Origin: Allobacillus halotolerans
GTDB lineage: Bacteria; Bacillota; Bacilli; Bacillales; Alkalibacillaceae
Direction of reading: 5' to 3'
Length of the DNA stretch: 52,894 nt
NCBI RefSeq assembly: GCF_018967645.1
Contig: NZ_JAHLZF010000019.1
Coordinates: 1 to 52,894 of the forward strand
Shown in pieces: positions 43,266 through 51,718 of this stretch. The position numbers and the translations under genes were made by a program. The stretch's first letter is position 1. Each line of letters starts with the position of its first letter. The notes beneath the pieces were generated by a model. It was not told the DNA's origin. It saw only the letters and a list, made by a program, of their open reading frames with translations, and did no database searches.

Positions 43266-44995
43266 ATCGTTTCTATGAGAATATAATCAAAAATTACTCG
43301 TTTAGTGATTTAAAAAAAGATTTGATCTCTGGCCTGACAGTAGGGATGATTGCGATTCCGTTGGCGATGGCTTTTGCCACGGCTTCTGGTGTGAGACCGG
43401 AATATGGACTTTATACAGCGATCATCGCTGGAATTTTAATTTCTTTATTCGGAGGTTCGAAATTCCAAATCGGAGGGCCTACGGGAGCCTTTGTTCCAGT
43501 GTTATTAGGTATTGTGACCATCTACGGATACGAAAATCTGTTGATTGCAGGTTTACTGGCAGGCTTCATGTTACTATTCATGGGGCTTTTTAAATTGGGG
43601 TCGTTAATTAAGTTTATGCCCAGGCCGGTTACGGTTGGATTTACCGCAGGTATTGCAGTCATTATTTTTACTGGTCAAATCGCGAACTTTTTAGGGATTA
43701 CTCCGATTGAACAACATTCAAGGTTTATATTGAATATCCGTGAAATTTGGAATCATCTCCATTTAACTCAAGTTTCTAGTATTTTTATTGCTTCGTTATG
43801 TATGGCTATTATTTTACTCACGCCTAAACTGTTCCCTAAAATACCTGGAGCTATTGTCGGGTTGATTGTTTCAACTGTTATTGCAACAGTCTTTTTTACG
43901 GATCAAGTACCGACAATTGGTTCTGTATTCGGGAGTATTCCATCAAGTCTTCCGGAGTTTCAATTTCCTGAATTGACATGGGAACGAATTCAACCGATGC
44001 TCGTTCCCGCATTGACGATCGCTGCTTTAGGAGGAATTGAGTCTTTACTATCAGCTGTAGTTGCGGATGGTATGGCTGGTAGTAAGCATGATAGTAATCG
44101 AGAATTAGTAGGTCAAGGAATTGCGAACATCGTAACACCGTTATTTGGCGGGATTGCAGCGACTGGCGCAATTGCACGGACAGCGACGAATATTAAAACA
44201 GGAGCAGTCACTCGAATGTCAGGCGTATTTCATGGTGTGTTTGTGCTGTCGACTTTACTCCTATTTGCGCCGTATGCATCTCTTATCCCACTCGCGAGCA
44301 TGGCACCCGTTTTGATGATTGTTGCGTGGAATATGAGTGATCGTCGTCATTTCGCTCATTTATTAAAGATGAAAACCGGAGATTCACTCATTTTAGTAGC
44401 CACTTTTTTATTGACTGTTTTCACAACGATTACGACAGCTGTCATGACTGGTCTCGTCCTTGCGCTCATTATGTTTGCAAGACGCATGAGTAACTTACTT
44501 GTCGTCTCCAAAGTGTTGCCGGATCATTCACATGCAAATGAGCCTGTTGAGAGTTATATGGTTGATGCGACTAGAAATTGTCCGCAAATTGAAATTTACA
44601 CAATTGAAGGACCGCTTTTTTTCGGTGCTGCTCAAGTATTTGAACAGCGTGTCATGGATTCAATCCACTATCGACCAAAAGCTTTATTGCTAAGAATGAG
44701 CAAAGTTCCTTTCATGGACACAACAGGGATTGCTAACCTTTCTAATGTTGTGAGTCATTTTAATAAACAAGGTGGAACGATTATTTTGTCGGGGATTAGC
44801 CCCAAGCTAAAGGAAATCTTAAAATCTTCCAATCTATACGATGACATCGGAGAAGAAAATATTTTTGAGCATACCGGTCAGGCACTTGATCATGCGATAT
44901 CGATTATCGATCATCCAAAATGTATAGGTTGTAAACAGTTCGCATTTCATGAATGTCATCAATTGTCTGCGGGGAAGAAACTGATTACGGAATGA
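43262..44995 (+). CDS. SulP-family anion transporter with STAS domain and Cys/His tail
   Basis: A 577-residue SLC26/SulP permease. About twelve hydrophobic segments occupy residues 20-400, starting with GLTVGMIAIPLAMAFATASG and including the family stretch GGPTGAFVPVLLGIV. A STAS domain (about 440-545) shows FFGAAQVFEQRV and VPFMDTTGIANLSN. The C-terminal tail after the STAS domain has HPKCIGCKQFAFHECHQL (about 552-569), a CxxC plus Cys-His set that could bind a metal. The substrate is not identifiable: sulfate, bicarbonate or another anion. It is coupled by ATGA to an ArsR-type repressor. In this position B. subtilis has unrelated genes. Confidence 0.88.
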   Translation: MNRFYENIIKNYSFSDLKKDLISGLTVGMIAIPLAMAFATASGVRPEYGLYTAIIAGILISLFGGSKFQIGGPTGAFVPVLLGIVTIYGYENLLIAGLLAGFMLLFMGLFKLGSLIKFMPRPVTVGFTAGIAVIIFTGQIANFLGITPIEQHSRFILNIREIWNHLHLTQVSSIFIASLCMAIILLTPKLFPKIPGAIVGLIVSTVIATVFFTDQVPTIGSVFGSIPSSLPEFQFPELTWERIQPMLVPALTIAALGGIESLLSAVVADGMAGSKHDSNRELVGQGIANIVTPLFGGIAATGAIARTATNIKTGAVTRMSGVFHGVFVLSTLLLFAPYASLIPLASMAPVLMIVAWNMSDRRHFAHLLKMKTGDSLILVATFLLTVFTTITTAVMTGLVLALIMFARRMSNLLVVSKVLPDHSHANEPVESYMVDATRNCPQIEIYTIEGPLFFGAAQVFEQRVMDSIHYRPKALLLRMSKVPFMDTTGIANLSNVVSHFNKQGGTIILSGISPKLKEILKSSNLYDDIGEENIFEHTGQALDHAISIIDHPKCIGCKQFAFHECHQLSAGKKLITE

Positions 44996-45293
44996 CGACT
45001 CATTTTCAATAAAATCGAAGAGAATCAAAATGAAAGAAGTAGTTCTGTTTTAGTGAAGAAACATACAAAATCGCAATCCAAACAACTTAATAACAGAAGC
45101 TATCGTCATTGTGCTGTTTCTAATTCGTAAGCTTTTCACTATGGGGTTTTTATAAATCAAATAAGTAATTGTAATTTTCATGATAAAATAAATGTAAAAT
45201 TGTAAAAGAGCGACTTAAAATTTACAGGGAGCTTAGCTAAAGTAGGGGGTTAAAGAACTTGAGTGATATATTTTGGGAAATAGGAGTGGCTAT

Positions 45294-45563
45294 ATGACAG
45301 AAGATAATTTTAATCGGTTTTTAACCATTGGTATTGCGTTATTTGTAATCGGATTTATTCTTTTGTTCTTCAGTACTAGCATTGGTATATCGATGGCTGA
45401 CAATTGGATGATGAATCAAGGTGGAGCAGATCCTGCTAAGTACCAAATAAGGGCTGAAAGCTATATAAATATCTTTGTAGTTTCTGGAAGTATACTTTTC
45501 GGTATTGGACTTCTCACTCTCATCCTAACTTATTTTATTAAGATGGTTTTTTCGAAAGAATAG
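45294..45563 (+). CDS. small two-span membrane protein, unrecognised
   Basis: An 89-residue protein with two hydrophobic segments (about 9-32 and 58-83). The loop between them contains MADNWMMNQGGADPAKYQIR. AGGAG 7 bp before the ATG at 45294 makes that the start; a TTG at 45273 lacks one. I do not recognise the family. It stands alone between the SulP gene and a terminator. The 298 bp upstream are A+T-rich and show no confident promoter, repeat or RNA. Confidence 0.7.
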   Translation: MTEDNFNRFLTIGIALFVIGFILLFFSTSIGISMADNWMMNQGGADPAKYQIRAESYINIFVVSGSILFGIGLLTLILTYFIKMVFSKE

Positions 45564-45629
45564 TAAGCATTGTTTGCGATAAACAATGCACAATCGGTTT
45601 CTTAAAATGAATAAGTTAATATAAAAGAG

Positions 45630-45663
45630 AACGCTTGGGATTTTAAAACCCAAGCGTTTTTGT
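45630..45663 (+). terminator. terminator of the small membrane protein gene
   Basis: A perfect AACGCTTGGG/CCCAAGCGTT stem with an inner ATTTT/AAAA loop and a TTTTT tail. Confidence 0.9.
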
Positions 45664-45815
45664 GTTTGCTATTTACACTGTTGGTTATAGCGCTATACAT
45701 ATACCATATCAATGTGTTCTTTAACCCGTTAAATTAGTAATTTTCTATAGTATCGGAACTACCTTGTAGAACAGTTCAATCTTTTTATTTTTTTCTGAAA
45801 AATGAAAGGGGTTTC

Positions 45816-45844
45816 TTGATGAATCGTGTCAAATAAACTATAAT
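45816..45844 (+). promoter_or_regulatory. SigA promoter of lcfB
   Basis: TTGATG (45816-45821) and a perfect TATAAT (45839-45844) with 17-bp spacing. The FadR box lies immediately downstream, around the expected transcription start. Confidence 0.8.
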
Positions 45845-45858
45845 AGAATAATGAAAAT

Positions 45859-45876
45859 TGAATGACTATTCATTCA
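45859..45876. promoter_or_regulatory. FadR operator upstream of lcfB
   Basis: TGAATGACTATTCATTCA agrees with the known B. subtilis FadR box TGAATGANTANTCATTCA at every fixed position. It lies 15-32 bp after the -10. Long-chain acyl-CoA is expected to relieve repression. Confidence 0.85.
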
Positions 45877-45910
45877 TTTCTAAAGAGATACATAATAAAG
45901 GAGGAAGGGT

Positions 45911-47449
45911 ATGAATTTAAGTGATCAACTTTCCTTGACCGCAAAGGAAAATTTAACGAAAACGGCTTATATTTTTAATGATGAAGAAACTTCTTATCGA
46001 GAATTGGAAGGTGCTGTAACGAAATTTGCATCTAGCTTGAAAGAACTTGGGTATGAGAAAGGAGACCATATCGCTTTAGTTGTGGGTAACACACCTCATT
46101 ATATTATCGGTCTTTATGGCGCGATGCGATTGGGTGTCACAGTTATACCGGTCAATCCTATTTATACTGTTGAGGAAATGGCTTACATTATGACGAACGG
46201 TGATGTTAAAGGTGTCATTACGTTGGATGTGTTGATGGAAAAATTTGAGCATCTCGATCAAAAAGTTTCAGGGATTGAACACTATATTGTCGGTGCAACG
46301 AGTCCTGACAGTGATTTAAGTGCATCAACATTGGCAGAAAAAATTTCTTCTTTTGAAAAATTAACGAAGGAAGGTAGCTTGGAACTCGACCGACCTACAT
46401 TGAATGAAGATGATACAGCTGTCGTTCTCTATACTTCTGGAACGACGGGTAAACCAAAAGGTGCGATGCTTACACACAAAAATCTTTATTCTAATGCACG
46501 GGATGTAGCGGAATATTTAACAATTGATGCGAATGATCGTGTCGTTGCTGCGCTCCCAATGTTCCACGTCTTTTGTTTAACTGTTGCACTAAACGCTCCA
46601 TTAGTAAATGGCGGGACAGTTTTAATCGTACCGAAATTTTCACCTGAAGAAGTATTCCGTGTTATTAAAGAACATCAAGCAACAATCTTCGCAGGTGTTC
46701 CGACGATGTATAACTATCTCTTACAATATCCAGATGAAGAGGCTAAAGATTTCTCAAGCATTCGTTTTTGCATATCCGGTGGTGCATCGATGCCAGTCGC
46801 CTTATTAGAAAAATTCGAACAACGTTTCAACATTCGTCTATCTGAAGGCTATGGATTATCGGAATCTTCTCCGGTTACTTGCTTTAACCCATTGGACCGG
46901 CCACGAAAAGCGGGATCAATCGGGAGAAGTATCACGAACGTGGAAAATAAAGTGGTGGATGAAAATGGCGAAGAGGTACCAGTTGGTCAAGTCGGCGAAT
47001 TGATTGTCAGAGGTCCGAACGTGATGAAAGGCTATTATAAAATGCCTGAAGAAACCCAAGCGACGATTAAAGATGGGTGGCTATACACAGGCGATATGGC
47101 GCGTATGGATGAGGAAGAGTACTTCTATATTGTCGACCGGAAAAAAGAATTGATTTTGGTCGGTGGGTATAACGTTTATCCAAGAGAAATAGAAGAGGTT
47201 CTGTATGGTCATGGCAAGGTGAGCGAAGTTGCCGTCATCGGCGTTCCGGATGAAAACCTCGGAGAAGCGATTATCGCTTATGTCGTCGTGAACGATGATC
47301 AAGTAACAAGAGAGGAACTAGTTGCTCTCTGTAAAGAAAAACTTGCCAAATACAAGCAACCAAAAGAAATTGAATTCCTTGAAGAGTTACCGAAAAATAC
47401 GACCGGTAAAATTCTCAAACGTAATTTAAAACACCAGTTACAGCAGTAG
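45911..47449 (+). CDS. lcfB: long-chain fatty-acid-CoA ligase LcfB
   Basis: A 512-residue adenylate-forming enzyme that activates long-chain fatty acids to acyl-CoA for beta-oxidation. The AMP/phosphate loop is YTSGTTGKPKGAMLTHKN (about 175-192). EGYGLSESSPVT (about 316-327), GWLYTGDMARMDEE and the C-terminal catalytic Lys in NTTGKILKRNLK complete the ANL signature. AGGAGG lies 7 bp before the ATG. A SigA promoter and a FadR box precede it, so it is predicted to be induced by fatty acids as in B. subtilis. It is monocistronic, with a terminator after it. Confidence 0.95.
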   Translation: MNLSDQLSLTAKENLTKTAYIFNDEETSYRELEGAVTKFASSLKELGYEKGDHIALVVGNTPHYIIGLYGAMRLGVTVIPVNPIYTVEEMAYIMTNGDVKGVITLDVLMEKFEHLDQKVSGIEHYIVGATSPDSDLSASTLAEKISSFEKLTKEGSLELDRPTLNEDDTAVVLYTSGTTGKPKGAMLTHKNLYSNARDVAEYLTIDANDRVVAALPMFHVFCLTVALNAPLVNGGTVLIVPKFSPEEVFRVIKEHQATIFAGVPTMYNYLLQYPDEEAKDFSSIRFCISGGASMPVALLEKFEQRFNIRLSEGYGLSESSPVTCFNPLDRPRKAGSIGRSITNVENKVVDENGEEVPVGQVGELIVRGPNVMKGYYKMPEETQATIKDGWLYTGDMARMDEEEYFYIVDRKKELILVGGYNVYPREIEEVLYGHGKVSEVAVIGVPDENLGEAIIAYVVVNDDQVTREELVALCKEKLAKYKQPKEIEFLEELPKNTTGKILKRNLKHQLQQ

Positions 47450-47453
47450 ATGA

Positions 47454-47480
47454 ACAGGGGGTGGGGTGCCCCCTGTTTTG
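47454..47480 (+). terminator. terminator of lcfB
   Basis: ACAGGGGG pairs with CCCCCTGT, then TTTGTTTTG. Confidence 0.85.
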
Positions 47481-47622
47481 TTTTGATTTGCGCCTGAATA
47501 CCTTTTAATATTAAATTTTTAAAGTTTTTAATTTTTTGAAAAGGTTTTTTAAAATATACATAGAATTATTAATTATATTACCACTGTAGGAGGATTAATC
47601 TTATTTAAGGGAGGTGGATATA

Positions 47623-48111
47623 TTGAAAAAATCAATTACAAACAACCTATTATCTAAAATTATAATAATTGTAATTACACTCACACTTTTTCTGAATATT
47701 AGTTTTTTAATTGAGTCAGAAGCGATTCTTCCAGGGTGTGGTATTAAAAGCCTGTCATCCGTTCAAGAATTCGATCGGAATTCATCAAAGTATTCTACTC
47801 AAAGTGACAGTGATTTAATTACTATACAGTGTGGAAATGCAGGTAATACATGGAATGGAATTAAATCATCAGCACGATTAACAAGGGAGACAAGAGATGT
47901 TGTTAACTATGAAAAAAGTGGAAAATCGCGCCAAAGAGATATAGACTTTGATAAAATGCCCGGAAAACTACAATATCCGCCAGGTGCAATACTAAAAAAA
48001 CTTCCGGATGGTAGAACATTGGCATCTTATAATAGTAAAGATGGTTACGCTTCACTTTCGTTCCCTTCTACTCTCAGGATGGATAAGACCGACAAAGTAA
48101 GATATAAATAA
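47623..48111 (+). CDS. secreted protein of unknown function, toxin-like C-terminus
   Basis: A 162-residue protein that I do not recognise. The N-terminus is a strong signal peptide (KKSITNNLLSK, then a hydrophobic run IIIIVITLTLFLNISFLI, possible cleavage after ESEA). The mature part has two cysteines (about 38 and 71), a charged centre (RLTRETRDVVNYEKSGKSRQ) and a compact C-terminus DFDKMPGKLQYPPGAILKKL, then PDGRTLASYNSKDGYASLSF, ending KVRYK. That ending is reminiscent of small RNase-type polymorphic toxin tips, without a family I can name. TTG 47623 has GGGAGGTGG upstream. The gene is 12 bp from a cytosolic partner. The 130 bp before it are unusually A+T-rich, which suggests transfer. Confidence 0.6.
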   Translation: MKKSITNNLLSKIIIIVITLTLFLNISFLIESEAILPGCGIKSLSSVQEFDRNSSKYSTQSDSDLITIQCGNAGNTWNGIKSSARLTRETRDVVNYEKSGKSRQRDIDFDKMPGKLQYPPGAILKKLPDGRTLASYNSKDGYASLSFPSTLRMDKTDKVRYK

Positions 48112-48123
48112 GGAGATAATCTT

Positions 48124-48561
48124 ATGCAAAATTTAATTTTACATGCTTGGCAACCTATTACAAATTTAAAAAAACACTACGTTAGTGATGCCAGAGTTGA
48201 ATTGAACGACGAAGGGTTATTTATTCACTTGCGCGATATTGATGGAAACAAGGTGCTGATCGTGTATGATAGGAATCTTTCCTATATGGAAAACTATGTT
48301 TGGGCCTTCAGACATACAGGAGACGGTCCCAGAAACAATCTTAGAATTCCAATTAAGAAAGCATTAGAAAGGGCAACGGATCTTAATATACAAGCAGAGA
48401 CTTTTTACAAAGTGGAAAACTCTGACTTCATTGAATGGTTTGATCAACTGGCATGGGCTGGGACTTCAGAATTTCCCGATGTTGAACACCATCTATATGG
48501 TACGATGAATGATGTCATTGAAGTGATTGCTGATTACGAACCAAAATTTATTATTATTTAG
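48124..48561 (+). CDS. cytosolic partner protein, immunity-like, unrecognised
   Basis: A 145-residue acidic protein without signal peptide or membrane segment, encoded 12 bp after the secreted-protein gene and read from AAGGAG-ATAATCTT-ATG. It contains YVSDARVELNDEGLFIHLRD, NYVWAFRHTGD and a C-terminal HHLYGTMNDVIEVIADYEP. The last phrase and FYKVENSDFIEWFDQ resemble segments of small proteins found behind secreted toxins in bacilli, which points to an immunity role. This is inference from recall and gene order; no family name can be given. A terminator follows, so the two genes form a closed unit. Confidence 0.6.
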   Translation: MQNLILHAWQPITNLKKHYVSDARVELNDEGLFIHLRDIDGNKVLIVYDRNLSYMENYVWAFRHTGDGPRNNLRIPIKKALERATDLNIQAETFYKVENSDFIEWFDQLAWAGTSEFPDVEHHLYGTMNDVIEVIADYEPKFIII

Positions 48562-48620
48562 TCAGAAATATTACTATTTAGTTTTCATCTGATAAAGTGA
48601 ATCGATGATCTCTGACTAAT

Positions 48621-48658
48621 AAATGCTCATTACACTGAATGTGATAATGAGCATTTTT
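48621..48658 (+). terminator. terminator after the partner-protein gene
   Basis: AAATGCTCATTA pairs perfectly with TAATGAGCATTT around a 12-nt loop, followed by TTTGATT. Confidence 0.85.
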
Positions 48659-48820
48659 GATTGGTAAAACTTCTCTCAAATAAAAACGCATTCATTTAAA
48701 AAATTCTTCAAAACGGGTTGCTTTTTGAATTCAAGAGGCATATACTTGTTAGCAATAAATAAATTTTGCTTTAACACATAAAAGCATGTGCGCATAAAAG
48801 CAGAAAAGGGTGAGAGTGAA

Positions 48821-49816
48821 ATGAAAAAGTTACAAGCATTGTTGATTTTACTGGTCGGATTATTGGTATTGAGTGCGTGTGGTTCATCCGATGATGAATC
48901 AAGTGCCGAGGAAGTGAGCAAGGACGACGCTGATTTTGTCGTCGGGATTTCGCAGATTGAAGAACATCCAGCATTAGATAGTGCAACAGAAGGGTTTAAA
49001 CAGGCACTAAAAGATGCTGAATTAGAAGTCCATTTCGATTTTTCCTCGGCACAGGGGGATGCGAACACCAATCAATTGATCGCTGAAAAATTCGTCAGTA
49101 ATGATGTTGATTTGATATTTGCCAACTCGACGCCGAGCGCACAAGGTGCATTGAACGAAACAGAAGAAATCCCAATTGTATTTACTTCGGTAACAGATCC
49201 TGTTGGCGCAAACTTGGTTGAATCATTTGAAAACCCTGGCGGAAATGTAACGGGGACGGCGGATATGCATCCAGATAATATAAAAAATACGTTGGAGCTT
49301 GTCAAAGACATGGGTCTTGAATCCCTTGGGTTGATCTACAATGCGAGTGAACAGAACTCGAAAACACAGATCGAATTAGTAAATAAAGAGGCGGAAGCTG
49401 TCGGTGTGAATACAGTTGAAAAAACGATCTCTTCCTCATCAGAAGTGAAGCAAGCAACCGAAGCTTTGGTTGGCGATGTTGATTCGATTTTGATTATTAC
49501 AGACAACACAGTCATCAGCGCATTGGACGCCGTATTACAAGTCGGTCATTCTGAATCTATTCCAGTGTTTGTTTCTGAACATGATGCTGTTGAGTCCGGT
49601 GGTTTTGCCGCATTTGGTTTTGATTACTTTGATATTGGCTACGAAGCAGGCGAGAAAGCTGTTGAAATTCTGAAAGATGGCAAAAACCCAGGAAACATAC
49701 CAGCAACGTATCCTCAAAATTTGAAATTAAGAATAAATGAGGATGCTGCAGAAAAAATGGGTGTCGAATTGACAGATGAATTAAAAGAGAAAGCGGAACT
49801 TATTTCAGGCGAATAA
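48821..49816 (+). CDS. ABC importer substrate-binding lipoprotein, copy 1 (ABC_sub_bind family)
   Basis: A 331-residue lipoprotein with lipobox LSAC (Cys20), then a Ser/Glu linker and a two-lobed binding domain. FVVGISQIEEHPALDSATEG opens the domain, and IPIVFTSVTDPVGANLVES and NVTGTADMHPD are typical of the PF04392-type family (e.g. streptococcal TrpX). ATG 48821 has AAGGGTGAGAG upstream; an earlier in-frame start at 48788 would bury the signal. It begins the SBP-permease-ATPase-SBP set. The protein differs from the 51719 copy at 24 of 331 positions by eye, without gaps. The substrate is not known; tryptophan or another amino acid is a guess from TrpX. Confidence 0.9.
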   Translation: MKKLQALLILLVGLLVLSACGSSDDESSAEEVSKDDADFVVGISQIEEHPALDSATEGFKQALKDAELEVHFDFSSAQGDANTNQLIAEKFVSNDVDLIFANSTPSAQGALNETEEIPIVFTSVTDPVGANLVESFENPGGNVTGTADMHPDNIKNTLELVKDMGLESLGLIYNASEQNSKTQIELVNKEAEAVGVNTVEKTISSSSEVKQATEALVGDVDSILIITDNTVISALDAVLQVGHSESIPVFVSEHDAVESGGFAAFGFDYFDIGYEAGEKAVEILKDGKNPGNIPATYPQNLKLRINEDAAEKMGVELTDELKEKAELISGE

Positions 49817-49854
49817 GTTCTAAGTGAACGCTAGGTTAAAAAGGAGAATCGCTC

Positions 49855-50877
49855 ATGATTACATCATTGTACGGTGCTTTAGAAACAGGTTTAATATATG
49901 CCATCATGGCGCTCGGTGTCTATATTTCGTTTCGGATATTAGACTTTCCGGATTTGACGGTGGATGGGAGCTTTGTGACCGGTGGAGGTGTCGCGGCCAT
50001 TTCGATTATCGGAGGCGTTGACCCAATTGTTGCGACCTTACTCGGATTTGTTGCCGGTTTCCTCGTCGGCTGTATAACAGGGCTTTTGCATACGAAGGGA
50101 AATATCAATCCCCTTTTAGCCGGGATCATCATGATGATTGGACTCTATTCCGTCAACTTAAGGATTATGGGTCAGGCCAATCTTTCCTTGTTAAATGAAA
50201 CAACATTATTTTCACAGCTAGAAGGGATATTTGAGAGTCTATCATTGGATGCAGTTTTCTTTGCGCCGTATGAATGGCTTGGTCTAGGCGCTTACACACC
50301 GCGAACATTTTATGCGATTGTGATGATGTTACTCGTTGTTTTTGTCGTAAAAAAATTGCTCGATTTCTTTTTACGAACGGAAACAGGATTAGCACTCCGA
50401 GCAACCGGTGATAACCAAACGATGGTTCGAAGCTTTTCGGCGAACACGAATGTGTATATCATTTTAGGAATTGGTTTAGCCAATGCGCTCGTTGCCTTAA
50501 GTGGGGCGTTGGTCGTTCAGTATAACGGTTTTGCTGATGTGAACCTCGGTGTCGGAATGATTGTCGTCGGGCTTGCTTCAGTCATTATCGGTGAAGTTTT
50601 ATTCGGAAAGAAAACGATTGTCCGTACGACTTTTGCAATCATTTGTGGCGCAATTGTGTACCGAGCCATTTATGCGATGGCACTTCGGGTTGACTTCCTT
50701 GAAGCAAGTGACATGAAATTGATTACAGCATTGATTGTCGTTGCCGCATTGGTTGTACCGAATATGTTGCAGAAAAGCAGTGAGAAACGTCAATTCAAAA
50801 AGTCCCAGAAAGCACTTACGAGAGTGAAACAGCAGAAGGGAGAGGTGCAGGTTGCTAACGTTAAATCAAATTCATAA
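49855..50877 (+). CDS. ABC importer permease (TrpY-like)
   Basis: A 340-residue permease of the BPD_transp_2 (branched-chain amino acid/ribose) fold with about nine hydrophobic segments. The family features are ETGLIYAIMALGVYISFRIL and FPDLTVDGSFVTGGGVAA at the N-terminus and TETGLALRATGDNQTMVRSF (about 178-197), the loop that couples to the ATPase. AAAGGAG precedes the ATG. The ATPase start overlaps its last 26 bp. The basic C-terminal tail (EKRQFKKSQKALTRVKQQKG) is cytosolic. Confidence 0.9.
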   Translation: MITSLYGALETGLIYAIMALGVYISFRILDFPDLTVDGSFVTGGGVAAISIIGGVDPIVATLLGFVAGFLVGCITGLLHTKGNINPLLAGIIMMIGLYSVNLRIMGQANLSLLNETTLFSQLEGIFESLSLDAVFFAPYEWLGLGAYTPRTFYAIVMMLLVVFVVKKLLDFFLRTETGLALRATGDNQTMVRSFSANTNVYIILGIGLANALVALSGALVVQYNGFADVNLGVGMIVVGLASVIIGEVLFGKKTIVRTTFAIICGAIVYRAIYAMALRVDFLEASDMKLITALIVVAALVVPNMLQKSSEKRQFKKSQKALTRVKQQKGEVQVANVKSNS

Positions 50878-51649
50878 AACATTTTATGCCAATACACCGG
50901 ATGAAAAGCGTGCCATCTCTGACCTTACGCAAACCTTGAACGAAGGCGACTTTGTAACGGTTATTGGTAGTAATGGAGCGGGGAAGTCGACGTTATTGAA
51001 CCTGCTCGCTGGAACCATATTGCCTGATGCTGGCAACATTCATTTAAACGATCAGAATTTAACCCTTTTATCTGAAGAAAAACGTGCCAAATGGATCGGG
51101 CGCGTTTTCCAAAACCCAATGGCAGGGACAGCACCGAATATGACGATCGAAGAAAACATGATGATCTCTTTAGGACGGACACAAAAAAGAAGCTTGTTTA
51201 GAGGGATGACGAAGAAAAAACGTGAGGAATTCAAAGAGCATTTGGCTACTTTGGAGATTGGCTTGGAAAACCGCTTGAATACAAAGGTAGGACTTTTATC
51301 AGGTGGGGAACGGCAAGCCTTATCCTTATTGATGGCGACCTTCACAGAACCGCAAATCTTATTGCTGGATGAGCATACAGCAGCATTGGATCCATCCAAA
51401 CAGGAACTGATTTTGTCGCTGACGCGTGAGTTGGTTGAAAAGCATTCTTTGACGACGATTATGGTCACGCACCAAATGGAGCAAGCCATCGACTTCGGGA
51501 ATCGACTATGGATGATGGATGAAGGAAAAATTATTTTTGAAGCGGAAGACGAAGAGAAGGATAAATTAACGGTTCCAGATTTATTAGAAGCATTCCAAGA
51601 AATCCGCGGAACAAAACTGGCGAATGACCGGGCGTTATTAGCGAAATAA
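50852..51649 (+). CDS. ABC importer ATPase (TrpZ-like)
   Basis: A 265-residue ABC ATPase. Walker A GSNGAGKSTL is near 38-47, the signature LSGGERQALS near 146-155, Walker B ILLLDEHTAALDP near 166-178, and the H-loop His is in TIMVTHQMEQA. The D-loop 'DEHTAALDP' is typical of this importer group. It starts with TTG overlapping the permease gene, with GGGAGAGGTG as ribosome binding site inside it. It completes a functional importer with the neighbouring permease and binding proteins. Confidence 0.9.
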   Translation: MLTLNQIHKTFYANTPDEKRAISDLTQTLNEGDFVTVIGSNGAGKSTLLNLLAGTILPDAGNIHLNDQNLTLLSEEKRAKWIGRVFQNPMAGTAPNMTIEENMMISLGRTQKRSLFRGMTKKKREEFKEHLATLEIGLENRLNTKVGLLSGGERQALSLLMATFTEPQILLLDEHTAALDPSKQELILSLTRELVEKHSLTTIMVTHQMEQAIDFGNRLWMMDEGKIIFEAEDEEKDKLTVPDLLEAFQEIRGTKLANDRALLAK

Positions 51650-51718
51650 AGAATTATATTTTACAAGTTTATTTTATTTTTTTAATCATTAAGGTAAAGA
51701 AGAAGGGGAGAGGTCGAA

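Noticed and set aside
48659-48820. Possible T-box or other leader RNA before the TrpX-like ABC genes
   Set aside because: No T-box consensus (AGGGTGGNACCGCG-like) or antiterminator is visible. The hairpin at 48621-48658 is the terminator of the preceding gene.
49824-50021. 65-codon plus-strand frame over the permease start
   Set aside because: It is out of frame within the permease gene and has no independent ribosome binding site.
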